Source: Eubacterium sp. (GTDB lineage: Bacteria; Bacillota; Clostridia; Oscillospirales; Acutalibacteraceae). From it: a stretch of 6,770 bases of DNA. Position numbers and translations under genes: made by a program. The notes beneath the pieces were generated by a model, which was given only the letters and a program-made list of their open reading frames with translations, did no database searches and was not told the DNA's origin. Positions 1 through 5,799 of the stretch are shown piece by piece (position 1 is the first letter of the stretch; the number at the start of each line of letters is the position of its first letter). The stretch is from assembly GCA_024696725.1 (NCBI GenBank), contig JAILGO010000175.1, positions 1-6,770 on the forward strand. Reading direction: 5' to 3'.

Positions 1-526
1 TCTGCACCTTATTTATGTAAGAGAGCGCCTTTTCGGCGTCATCGGTACAGAGCTGACATCCCGTAGAGTCATAGACCTTATATCCGTTATATTCCTTAGG
101 GTTATGAGACGCGGTTAGCATAACGCCGCACGAGCAGCCGAGAAACGATACGGAAAAGCTCAGTACGGGAACGGGAACGAGGTATTCAAAAAGATATACC
201 TTAAGTCCGCAGGATGCGAATATTCCGGCGGCAGTCGAGGCGAAAGCCGCAGAGTTATTACGCGAATCGTAAGCGAGTACGACGGACTGAGAGCCGCCGA
301 GCTCATTTTTAATATAGTTCGCTATACCATAGGTAGCCTTACCGACGGTGTACTTATTCATACGGTTAGTACCTGCGCCCATAATGCCTCGCAGACCGCC
401 TGTACCGAAGGATAAATCCTTATAGAATCTGTCCTCAATTTCCTTTTCGTCTTTAATTGACTCAAGCTCTTCTCTCGTTTTTTCGTCAAAGCTCAGCCAT
501 TCATTATACTTTTCACGATAGCCCAT
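1..526 (-). CDS. Phosphosugar mutase (phosphoglucomutase/phosphomannomutase, PGM2-like), N-terminal 175 residues, cut by the window edge
   Basis: Alpha-D-phosphohexomutase superfamily enzyme, expected in the cytosol, where it interconverts hexose 1- and 6-phosphates through a phosphoserine. The visible reading frame starts at ATG 526-524 (MGYREKYNEW) and stays open to base 1. It has the PGM2-type N-terminal motif FGTGGLRG at residues 40-47 and the active-site loop TASHNPKEYNGYK, with the phosphorylated serine at residue 140. The metal-binding DxDxD and the sugar-binding loops lie outside the window. A GGGG ribosome binding site sits 5 nt before the ATG. The start lies 12 nt after the transporter stop codon on the same strand, so the two are very probably co-transcribed; the mutase could feed a sugar phosphate made from the imported sugar into glycolysis (inference). 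PGM2-type enzymes differ in substrate (glucose-1-P, mannose-1-P, pentose phosphates), and this fragment cannot decide which applies here. Confidence 0.93.
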   Translation of the reverse strand, partial: MGYREKYNEWLSFDEKTREELESIKDEKEIEDRFYKDLSFGTGGLRGIMGAGTNRMNKYTVGKATYGIANYIKNELGGSQSVVLAYDSRNNSAAFASTAAGIFASCGLKVYLFEYLVPVPVLSFSVSFLGCSCGVMLTASHNPKEYNGYKVYDSTGCQLCTDDAEKALSYINKVQ

Positions 527-538
527 AATTACCCCGCG

Positions 539-2890
539 TTATTTTTTCTTATTCTTTTTAAGCGCCTTTCTCGCTTCGAGCTCTGCCTTTTCAGCCTCGA
601 GCTTAATTCTGGCCTGCTCCTGAGCCTCAGCCTCCTCAGCTTCTGCGGAAGCCTTAGCCTCGTCATACATCGAGGCAATCTCATCAAGCTTGCTGTAATT
701 TTCGTTTTGCTTCAGGAATTTTTCAGCGTCGTTATAAGGCTTGGCGGCGCGGTTAAACTTAGCGAACTCATCCATAAGAGCCTTCTGCTTTTTCTGCGCC
801 GCGCTCTTTTCGGCGATAAGCGCCTTAGCTGCGTCCTTATTCTTAGCCTTGTCTGCCTCGAAAATCTGTTTATCAAGCTCGTCCTCTCTGTCAAAGAGAG
901 CGGTAAGAGCGTTCATATCAGGCTTTACGAAAGCGTTAACCGTACCGTAATACTTGTCATAAGCGCGCTTTGCGGAGAGCTTGCTCTTTGCGAATTCAAT
1001 TCTGAACGAGCGGAATTCCCTCTCCTCCTCGGTGCGCTTGGGAAGCGCTTTAGCCTCCTTGATTTCAGCACGCACGGTATCAATATTAATAGCGTCGATA
1101 AAGCCGAGCTCCTGAGAATATATATCACGGTAAACCTCAAGCTTATGTCTGCCGAGAGCAGAATTGAATTTTTCGAGCTCTTTACATACGAAACCGGAAA
1201 TATCAATTTCCTCATTAAAGTTAAGAGCCGCTTTATAAGCTTTTTTACCTTCCTTCTTTGAAGCGGCGGTGCTGAGATATTCAGCCTTTGAAGTGCTCTT
1301 CGGCTGAGCGACAGACATCTCTCTCGCGTTTTCAACGAGGTCGATAGCCTCGACGAGCTGTCTGTTCTTAAGCGCGCCGTTAGAATAGTCCTCAAAGAGA
1401 GCGCGTATCTGAAGTACGCGGATTACGCTCTTCTGCTTTTTCTCGTCAAAGTCATAGAAGAAGTACGGCACAACGTTAAGGAACGCGCCGACGGCAGCCA
1501 TAATTATAAGAGCGGGAAGGAATTTATAAAGAAGGTCGGGCTGTCCCTTTTCGATATCAAGAATATCGAAGGGCTTTTCATATCCGTTACCCTCGAAGAT
1601 ACCGAACTTCTGCTGAACCGCGGGAAGTACTGCTGAGGTTGCAAGAGTTACGATATTACCGATAGTCGCAACCGCCGCGAACATACCGTCGATTCTCTCG
1701 CCGGATTTATACTGCTGGAAGTCGCGGATATCAGCCTGAATAGCAGGAGTAGTAATCTGTTCAACGGAGCCGAAAAGATAGTTAGCCCAGATACAAACGA
1801 CGAGCCACCAGAAGCTCTTTACGTTAACTATCATAAGAAGAATACATACTATATTCATTACGTTAACGGTAATAAGCACCTTCTTCTTTCCGAAGCGTTT
1901 TACGAAGAACGGCGCGAAAAGCATACCCCACAGCGACGCGTTACCTATAAGAGTCCACGCGACAGCGTACTGATTACCGCTTGCGGTATGGCCGTAGCTC
2001 TGATTAAAGAGGAGAATATTCGAGTAGGAAAGCTCAAGGAAGCCGAGCCATCCCGCGAGAGAGATAATCCAGAAATACTTATTCTTCGCGACTTCTTTTA
2101 GAGCGTCGATAAAGCGAATCTGAATAGTATGGGTTTTAGCCTGAACAATCTTCTCTTTAGTATTACCCCATACTACGATAGTAAGACCTATACCGAGCAC
2201 GGCATAGATAGGGTACGTAATTCTGTAAACTATAAGATTTGTCTGGTCGTTATCGGCGAAATACTGAGCGATAACAGGGTTAAGGATATTCATTATTGAA
2301 GGAGCGAGCGAATATACGACCGCCTTAACCGCGAGAACGTCGGTTCTTTCCTGAGTATTCGGAGAGAGAACGTGGATTAGGTTTTCGTACGCGTCACGGA
2401 AAAAATTAAAGAAGAAGTGAAGCGCAAGGTTACAGATAAATACGACCGCAACCTTAATCCAGTAGCCCTTGTCGTAACCGAAAATCTTACCCGGGAAGAG
2501 ATAATACATCTGCTGATAAGGGAACCAGACGTAAACGATTGCTATGAGAGCAGTAGGAATACCCATCGAAAGCAGATACGGTCTGTACTTACCGCCCTTA
2601 CCTCTCGTATTATCTATCATATTCGCTCTTATTCCCGTAAGCGGAATATTAAGAAGCGTAGCGATAAGATAAATAATATAGCTATGCGCGGGACCGACGC
2701 CGATTGCTGTAGATACGATAATATTCGTAGTGCTTACAATCAGAGTAGAGCCAAGCTGAATAATGAAATATGCGCCGATACCGCCGAAGGAATACGCCGC
2801 AATTTCTTTAAACGACATATACTTGCCGTGCGGCGGCTCTTTCCAGTAAAAGCGCACGTTATTTACCAATGCGGTAACTTTTTCTTTCAT
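539..2890 (-). CDS. GPH/MelB-like MFS sugar symporter with a long C-terminal cytoplasmic helical extension
   Basis: Predicted 12-helix inner-membrane transporter of the glycoside-pentoside-hexuronide:cation symporter family (MFS_2/MelB-like), 783 residues. Hydrophobic segments lie at about 30-60, 68-85, 103-123, 143-163, 188-210, 220-241, 272-296, 306-330, 338-356, 359-380, 400-424 and 453-477. The family signature after the first helix pair is DNTRGKGGKYRPYLL at about 93-107, the counterpart of the MelB D-x-T...GR-x-RP loop. Typical family members end near 450-500 residues. Here about 300 further residues (481-783) follow, hydrophilic and rich in K, E and A. The part from about 610 to 783 looks like long helices or coiled coil, ending in a lysine cluster. 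The start is ATG 2890 with AAAAGGGGAG 5 nt upstream. It is the first gene of an operon with the phosphosugar mutase. Substrate unknown. The acidic residue pair that MelB uses for cation binding on helix II is not obvious in the 50-75 stretch, so the coupling mode is uncertain. Confidence 0.88.
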   Translation of the reverse strand: MKEKVTALVNNVRFYWKEPPHGKYMSFKEIAAYSFGGIGAYFIIQLGSTLIVSTTNIIVSTAIGVGPAHSYIIYLIATLLNIPLTGIRANMIDNTRGKGGKYRPYLLSMGIPTALIAIVYVWFPYQQMYYLFPGKIFGYDKGYWIKVAVVFICNLALHFFFNFFRDAYENLIHVLSPNTQERTDVLAVKAVVYSLAPSIMNILNPVIAQYFADNDQTNLIVYRITYPIYAVLGIGLTIVVWGNTKEKIVQAKTHTIQIRFIDALKEVAKNKYFWIISLAGWLGFLELSYSNILLFNQSYGHTASGNQYAVAWTLIGNASLWGMLFAPFFVKRFGKKKVLITVNVMNIVCILLMIVNVKSFWWLVVCIWANYLFGSVEQITTPAIQADIRDFQQYKSGERIDGMFAAVATIGNIVTLATSAVLPAVQQKFGIFEGNGYEKPFDILDIEKGQPDLLYKFLPALIIMAAVGAFLNVVPYFFYDFDEKKQKSVIRVLQIRALFEDYSNGALKNRQLVEAIDLVENAREMSVAQPKSTSKAEYLSTAASKKEGKKAYKAALNFNEEIDISGFVCKELEKFNSALGRHKLEVYRDIYSQELGFIDAINIDTVRAEIKEAKALPKRTEEEREFRSFRIEFAKSKLSAKRAYDKYYGTVNAFVKPDMNALTALFDREDELDKQIFEADKAKNKDAAKALIAEKSAAQKKQKALMDEFAKFNRAAKPYNDAEKFLKQNENYSKLDEIASMYDEAKASAEAEEAEAQEQARIKLEAEKAELEARKALKKNKKK

Positions 2891-2921
2891 AATTACTCCC
2901 CTTTTACAAAATTATACATTT

Positions 2922-2950
2922 ATTATAGCATATAGTTTTTAATTATACAA
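2922..2950 (-). promoter_or_regulatory. Sigma-A promoter of the transporter-mutase operon
   Basis: On the minus strand TTGTAT (2950-2945) is followed by a 17-nt spacer and a perfect TATAAT (2927-2922). Transcription would start near 2915, giving a leader of about 25 nt before the transporter ATG at 2890. The -35 box lies one base beyond the T-run of the upstream terminator, so this operon is insulated from the unit to its right. A second TATAAT at 2916-2911 lacks a good -35 box at the right distance. Confidence 0.7.
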
Positions 2951-2951
2951 T

Positions 2952-2988
2952 AAAAAAGAACCGATAATTCATCGCTGACTATCGGTTC
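2952..2988 (-). terminator. Intrinsic terminator of the small ORF unit
   Basis: A perfect 9-bp inverted repeat, GAACCGATA (2958-2966) and TATCGGTTC (2980-2988), has a 13-nt loop. On the minus strand it is followed directly by six T (A-run at 2952-2957). It begins 16 nt after the stop codon of the 28-codon ORF and would also stop any read-through from the lipoprotein operon. Confidence 0.85.
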
Positions 2989-3004
2989 AGGCTATAAGTG
3001 TTTC

Positions 3005-3091
3005 TTATCTGTCATTTCTTCTCTCGCAAGAAACATACGCGGGGTCGCTCATCGCAAGAATGTGCGCGCACTTCATTAAAAGCTTATACAT
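3005..3091 (-). CDS. Small protein of 28 residues, unknown function, with its own expression signals
   Basis: ATG 3091-3089 to TAA 3007-3005, 28 codons, starting MYKLLMKCAH and ending ERRNDR. I do not recognise the peptide. An ideal AGGAGG (3105-3100) lies 8 nt before the ATG, a near-consensus promoter ends about 30 nt upstream, and an intrinsic terminator follows the stop, so the whole transcript would be about 165 nt. The peptide has a basic N-terminus, a short moderately hydrophobic stretch (about residues 4-14), two cysteines (8 and 22), three methionines and a charged arginine-rich tail; it has no clear membrane span or signal peptide. It is not enriched for a single amino acid, which argues against a classical attenuator leader peptide. 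A 9-nt direct repeat, TTCTTGCGA on the minus strand (3060-3052 and 3032-3024), lies inside the ORF out of phase, and TTTCTT/AAGAAA (3015-3020 with 3028-3033) can form a weak hairpin. The transcript could therefore also act as a small RNA. Confidence 0.65.
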   Translation of the reverse strand: MYKLLMKCAHILAMSDPAYVSCERRNDR

Positions 3092-3099
3092 TTTTGCTC

Positions 3100-3105
3100 C
3101 CTCCT
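3100..3105 (-). promoter_or_regulatory. Consensus ribosome binding site of the small ORF
   Basis: AGGAGG on the minus strand inside AAAAGGAGGGAG, 8 nt before ATG 3091. It is the strongest Shine-Dalgarno match on the minus strand of this window and the main reason to regard the 28-codon frame as translated. Confidence 0.75.
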
Positions 3106-3122
3106 TTTCTTAAGTTGCACAC

Positions 3123-3150
3123 ATTATAGCGCCGTCGAACGAAAAGTCAA
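3123..3150 (-). promoter_or_regulatory. Strong sigma-A promoter of the small ORF unit
   Basis: On the minus strand TTGACT (3150-3145), a 16-nt spacer, then a perfect TATAAT (3128-3123). Transcription would start near 3116, about 25 nt before the ATG at 3091. It is the closest match to the consensus among the four promoters in the window. Confidence 0.78.
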
Positions 3151-3164
3151 GAAGAAAAATATAT

Positions 3165-3187
3165 AGTTTATTTTTAGTTTATAAACT
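3165..3187 (-). terminator. Weak AT-rich inverted repeat after the lipoprotein gene, possible leaky terminator
   Basis: AGTTTAT (3165-3171) and ATAAACT (3181-3187) can pair across a 9-nt loop on the minus strand, and a T-run follows at about 3159-3155. The stem has only one G-C pair, so termination would be poor. If it does not work, the lipoprotein operon reads through the small ORF to the terminator at 2952-2988. Confidence 0.25.
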
Positions 3188-3189
3188 CT

Positions 3190-4086
3190 TTAAAGTTCAA
3201 TTTTTACGCTTCCTCCGCTGTACGAAGAAACGACTACGGAATTGTCCTCTAATGAATAGGATTTACACGACCGGCAAGGCTTGAAAAGAAGCGAGGAAGC
3301 GTCTCGTGCGGCGCTGCTGTCGCTGTAAACCGGCTCGGAAAGACCTTCTTTTTTAAGGTCCTTATAAGTCATACCGAAGAAGAGAAGCTTAGTTCCCTTA
3401 TTGTCGTAATACTCGGTTACGGGGTCAAGGTAAAGCCACTCGCCCTTAATCTCTGCCTGAACGAGTCCCCAGGCGGTATTTGCGGCGTCGGCTGCGGTAA
3501 CGTAGCACGCCTTATGACCGCTTACAAGAAGAAGATAAGTAAGAAGCTGAGCGTAGGAAAAAGAGGTTCCGCTTCCGTCGATAAGAGTATCGTAGCAGGT
3601 GGGACTTTTATCCTCAACGAGCTGAACGTGGGAAGCGATATATGCGTAAAGCTTAACCGTATAGATATCGGCGTTCGGAGAAAAGCACGCCTCGTTAATT
3701 TCCTTAATCTTATTGTCGAACGCTTTTACCGCCTTAAGATGCTCCTCCTTTTCGTTAACGTAGGTTATGCTGAGTCCCGATTTATCCTCGTTAAGCGTGA
3801 CGTCTTTAACGAGCTGGTTAAGAGGAAAGGAGGTATAGTAAAGACGAAGCACCTTTTCGGAAAGTCCGGTATTCATTCTTACGCTGTCGCCGTAGGAAAG
3901 CACGGTCTCGCAAAGGCTTTTATACGCGTCGACGGTGCTCGAATCGTAGCTCTCGTAAGCGGAATCGTAAACGGGAGTTATATAAAGCTTTTCGTCGGCG
4001 CTCTTTTCCTTTTCACCGCCCGAGCAACCGAAGAAGCACAGAGCGACGGTTAAAAAACAGAGCAGTATACTGATAGTTTTCTTCAT
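3190..4086 (-). CDS. Lipoprotein with a degenerate transglutaminase-like domain
   Basis: Predicted surface lipoprotein, 298 residues. The N-terminus has a KK pair, a hydrophobic core and a lipobox-like FFGC with the lipidated cysteine at residue 21, followed by a charged linker. Residues about 165-235 resemble the transglutaminase-like core of clostridial extracellular proteins, in which G-V-C-x-x-Y-A, H-A-W and D mark the catalytic triad. Here the matching positions read GTSFSYA (173-179, Ser175 in place of Cys), TAWG (204-207, Thr204 in place of His) and WLYLDP (217-222, Asp221 kept). The fold may be kept while catalysis is lost, which suggests a binding or structural role (inference). Two CxxC-like cysteines lie near the C-terminus (281, 284). 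ATG 4086 is 2 nt after the Sir2 stop, and its AAGGTG ribosome binding site lies in the last Sir2 codons, so translation is probably coupled. Last gene of the tautomerase-Sir2 operon. The domain call rests on motif spacing only. Confidence 0.72.
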   Translation of the reverse strand: MKKTISILLCFLTVALCFFGCSGGEKEKSADEKLYITPVYDSAYESYDSSTVDAYKSLCETVLSYGDSVRMNTGLSEKVLRLYYTSFPLNQLVKDVTLNEDKSGLSITYVNEKEEHLKAVKAFDNKIKEINEACFSPNADIYTVKLYAYIASHVQLVEDKSPTCYDTLIDGSGTSFSYAQLLTYLLLVSGHKACYVTAADAANTAWGLVQAEIKGEWLYLDPVTEYYDNKGTKLLFFGMTYKDLKKEGLSEPVYSDSSAARDASSLLFKPCRSCKSYSLEDNSVVVSSYSGGSVKIEL

Positions 4087-4088
4087 AT

Positions 4089-4796
4089 TTACACCTTGAT
4101 TTCGGAAAGCACCTCGCCGACCTTACCGTGAATTACAAGGTCCGCATACGAGTCGGCGGGAGTTTTATCCTTATTAATTAAAACGAAGCGGTCGCCGCGG
4201 TAATAGCGGATAAACGAAGCTGCAGGATAGACGTTAAGCGACGTACCCGCAACGATAAGACAGTCGGCGTTTGAAATCTCAAAGAGAGCGCCGTTTATCG
4301 TATCGTTATCGAGTCCCTCCTCGTATAAAACGACGTCAGGCTTAATTAGTCCGCCGCACTCGCAGCGCGGAACGCCCTCGGAACTCTTAATAAACTCAGC
4401 GGAATACGACCTTTTACATTTCATACAGTAGTTACGGTGAACGCTGCCGTGTAGCTCAAGCACTCTTACTGAGCCTGCCTTCTGATGAAGACCGTCGATA
4501 TTCTGGGTAACTACGGCGGAGAGCTTTCCCGCTCTTTCAAGCTCGGCAAGCTTAAGGTGAGCGGCGTTAGGCTCTGCGTCGAGCGCAAGCATTTTATCAC
4601 GGTAAAAATTATAAAAATACTCCGTATTAGTATCGAAAAATGTACGGCTTAAAATCTCCTCCGGCGGATAGTCGTACTTCTGATTATAGAGACCGTCGAC
4701 CGAGCGGAAATCAGGTATTCCGCTTTCGGTAGAAACTCCCGCACCGCCGAAGAATACTATTCGGCTGCTTTTATCTATAATTTCCTGAAGAGTCAT
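4089..4796 (-). CDS. cobB: Sir2-family NAD-dependent protein deacylase (CobB/sirtuin)
   Basis: Cytosolic sirtuin that removes acyl groups from lysine using NAD+, giving nicotinamide and O-acyl-ADP-ribose. At 235 residues it has the usual bacterial length and all hallmarks are visible: NAD-binding GGAGVSTESGIPDFRS (17-32), TQNIDGLHQKAG (97-108), catalytic His116 in ELHGS, four zinc cysteines (C124-x2-C127 and C145-x-C147), the IKPDVVLYEE segment (151-160) and GTSLNVYP (184-191). It has the catalytic histidine and full zinc site, so it is a canonical deacylase rather than the SirTM ADP-ribosylating branch, and no macrodomain gene is nearby. The start at ATG 4796 has AGGTGA (4805-4800), which overlaps the TAG stop of the upstream tautomerase gene; the gap is 7 nt. 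It is the middle gene of a three-gene operon. Targets are unknown. Confidence 0.94.
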   Translation of the reverse strand: MTLQEIIDKSSRIVFFGGAGVSTESGIPDFRSVDGLYNQKYDYPPEEILSRTFFDTNTEYFYNFYRDKMLALDAEPNAAHLKLAELERAGKLSAVVTQNIDGLHQKAGSVRVLELHGSVHRNYCMKCKRSYSAEFIKSSEGVPRCECGGLIKPDVVLYEEGLDNDTINGALFEISNADCLIVAGTSLNVYPAASFIRYYRGDRFVLINKDKTPADSYADLVIHGKVGEVLSEIKV

Positions 4797-4803
4797 AATT
4801 CAC

Positions 4804-5145
4804 CTAAAAATTCATATTGTTCCAGCCCCATTTATCCGTCTCGGCGTACTTAACGTAGGTACGCTCGGCAGGGACTCCGAGAAATTCCTCGGCGATACCG
4901 CAGAGCTCTATAGTAAGGTCTCTGTACGCGCTGTCGGAGGTTGAGCCGAAAATCGAAACCTCAAACATTGCGCACAGGTTGTCGCTTCCCTTAAAATACA
5001 TAGCCGACGGCTCGTCGATATTCACCATAAGCCAGCCCTCTGTCTTACCCGGGATACATTCTATAGCCTTACCGAGCTCGGCTTTCAACGCCTCTTTATT
5101 CCCGGTTACAAGAGATGAATTTGTTTTAACATTAATGAAAGGCAT
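4804..5145 (-). CDS. MIF-like tautomerase (macrophage migration inhibitory factor family)
   Basis: Small trimeric tautomerase-fold protein of 113 residues, the length of the MIF/D-dopachrome tautomerase family. Met-Pro-Phe at the start would leave Pro as the N-terminal catalytic base after Met removal. The lysine in GKTEGWLMV (residue 34) matches MIF Lys32, and the C-terminal WGWNN-x-x-F (106-113) matches the family ending. MIF's CxxC is not kept (CAMF, one Cys at 58). The frame is open further upstream to 5202, but ATG 5145 is chosen for three reasons: AAGGAG lies 7 nt before it, the Pro must be exposed, and the promoter overlaps the longer version. First gene of an operon with the sirtuin and a lipoprotein. 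Expected activity is keto-enol tautomerisation of phenylpyruvate-like compounds; the natural substrate is unknown. A role in host interaction is conceivable but not shown, since no signal peptide is present. Confidence 0.9.
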   Translation of the reverse strand: MPFINVKTNSSLVTGNKEALKAELGKAIECIPGKTEGWLMVNIDEPSAMYFKGSDNLCAMFEVSIFGSTSDSAYRDLTIELCGIAEEFLGVPAERTYVKYAETDKWGWNNMNF

Positions 5146-5152
5146 AATAACA

Positions 5153-5158
5153 CTCCTT
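5153..5158 (-). promoter_or_regulatory. Ribosome binding site fixing the tautomerase start
   Basis: AAGGAG on the minus strand, 7 nt before ATG 5145. It decides for the Met-Pro start over the upstream in-frame start at 5202. Confidence 0.8.
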
Positions 5159-5173
5159 AAAATTGATATAATT

Positions 5174-5202
5174 ATTATATAATTTAAGCGTGTAAAAATC
5201 AA
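5174..5202 (-). promoter_or_regulatory. Sigma-A promoter of the tautomerase-sirtuin-lipoprotein operon
   Basis: On the minus strand TTGATT (5202-5197), a 17-nt spacer and a perfect TATAAT (5179-5174). Transcription would begin near 5167, leaving a leader of about 22 nt. The -10 box lies in the perfect palindrome ATTATATAAT (5174-5183), so a TATAAT also reads on the plus strand at 5178-5183. The -35 box lies 11 nt from the -35 box of the pyrophosphatase promoter, giving a back-to-back divergent arrangement. Confidence 0.72.
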
Positions 5203-5213
5203 TAAAATAATTA

Positions 5214-5242
5214 TTGAATCTTGTTCGCTAATGTGCTAAAAT
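5214..5242 (+). promoter_or_regulatory. Promoter of the pyrophosphatase gene, extended -10
   Basis: TTGAAT (5214-5219), a 17-nt spacer and TAAAAT (5237-5242) preceded by TGC, an extended -10 motif. The start site would be near 5249, giving a very short leader of about 17 nt that just includes the ribosome binding site. A palindrome, AATAATTATT (5206-5215), lies between the two divergent -35 boxes. Confidence 0.55.
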
Positions 5243-5252
5243 CATTGAAAAA

Positions 5253-5258
5253 AGGAGG
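5253..5258 (+). promoter_or_regulatory. Consensus ribosome binding site of the pyrophosphatase gene
   Basis: AGGAGG within AAAAAAGGAGG, 7 nt before ATG 5266. It selects this ATG over the in-frame TTG at 5221, which would lie upstream of the predicted transcription start. Confidence 0.85.
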
Positions 5259-5265
5259 TACGGAT

Positions 5266-5799
5266 ATGAATATATGGCACGATATATCACCTAAGAGAAT
5301 TAAAAAGGATAAGTTTTACGCTGTTATCGAGATTTCAAAGGGCGGAAAAAACAAGTACGAGCTTGATAAGGAAACGGGTATGCTTAAGCTTGACCGCGTA
5401 CTTTTTACCTCTACTCACTATCCTGCTAACTACGGTTTTATTCCACGGACTTACGCGGCTGACAAGGACCCGCTCGACGTTCTCGTCCTCTGCAGCGAGA
5501 TTATAAGACCGATGACGATAGTTGAGTGCGTACCTATCGGAGTTCTTATAATGGAGGACGGCGGAGCGCGCGACGAAAAGATTATCGCCGTTCCCGTAAA
5601 CGACCCGAATTATAGCTTCTATAACGATATAGACCAGCTCCCGCCTCACAGATTCGAGGAGATAAAGCATTTCTTTGAGGTCTACAAGAGCCTTGAGCAC
5701 GATAAAAACACGAGCGTTACCGAGGTTAAGCCGAGAGCGGTCGCAGAGGAAATTATTCAGTCCTGTATCGACAGCTATATTGAAAACTTCCAGTTATGA
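5266..5799 (+). CDS. ppa: Inorganic pyrophosphatase, family I
   Basis: Soluble cytosolic enzyme that hydrolyses pyrophosphate to two phosphates, pulling biosynthetic reactions forward. At 177 residues it matches the bacterial family I length. Key residues seen, aligned by motif to the E. coli enzyme: Glu22 in IEISKGGKNKYE, Lys30, Arg44, Tyr56 in ANYGFIP, the metal-binding signature DKDPLD (66-71), Asp98, Asp103 and Lys105 in MEDGGARDEK, and the Tyr140-Lys141 pair in FFEVYK. No active-site residue appears to be missing. ATG 5266 has AGGAGG 7 nt upstream. It is the first gene of a plus-strand unit, divergent from the tautomerase operon. Its TGA stop overlaps the ATG of the next frame (ATGA at 5796-5799), which could allow reinitiation. 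Confidence 0.96.
   Translation: MNIWHDISPKRIKKDKFYAVIEISKGGKNKYELDKETGMLKLDRVLFTSTHYPANYGFIPRTYAADKDPLDVLVLCSEIIRPMTIVECVPIGVLIMEDGGARDEKIIAVPVNDPNYSFYNDIDQLPPHRFEEIKHFFEVYKSLEHDKNTSVTEVKPRAVAEEIIQSCIDSYIENFQL

Noticed and set aside
707..1261. Plus-strand open frame of 184 codons, with neighbouring open frames at 741-950 (+), 712-894 (-) and 925-1395 (-)
   Set aside because: All lie inside the transporter coding region, on the opposite strand or another frame. They have no ribosome binding site and arise from the K/E/A-rich codon pattern of the extension.
2417..2935. Plus-strand open frame of 172 codons opposite the transporter N-terminus
   Set aside because: Antisense to a well-supported membrane protein, no recognisable domain or ribosome binding site, and it runs into the promoter region.
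2989..3120. Attenuator leader peptide or riboswitch controlling the transporter
   Set aside because: The small ORF has no run of one amino acid, no competing antiterminator stem was found by eye, and the transporter has its own promoter after the terminator.
3514..4053. Plus-strand open frame of 179 codons opposite the lipoprotein gene
   Set aside because: The minus-strand gene has a signal peptide, lipobox, ribosome binding site and operon context; this frame has none of these.
4089..4796. SirTM-type sirtuin of a macrodomain/lipoate ADP-ribosylation system
   Set aside because: The catalytic histidine and the full canonical sirtuin motifs are present, and there is no macrodomain, GcvH-like or lipoate ligase gene nearby.
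5146..5202. N-terminal extension of the tautomerase by 19 residues
   Set aside because: It would cover the ribosome binding site and promoter and would bury the catalytic N-terminal proline; ATG 5145 is well supported instead.
5221..5265. N-terminal extension of pyrophosphatase from the TTG at 5221
   Set aside because: It overlaps the predicted -10 box, has no ribosome binding site, and residues MNIWHDISP at ATG 5266 match the usual family start.
5335..5700. Minus-strand open frame of 121 codons within ppa, and the plus-strand frame 5675-5953
   Set aside because: Both are shadows of ppa and of the downstream membrane-protein frame, without ribosome binding sites or familiar motifs.
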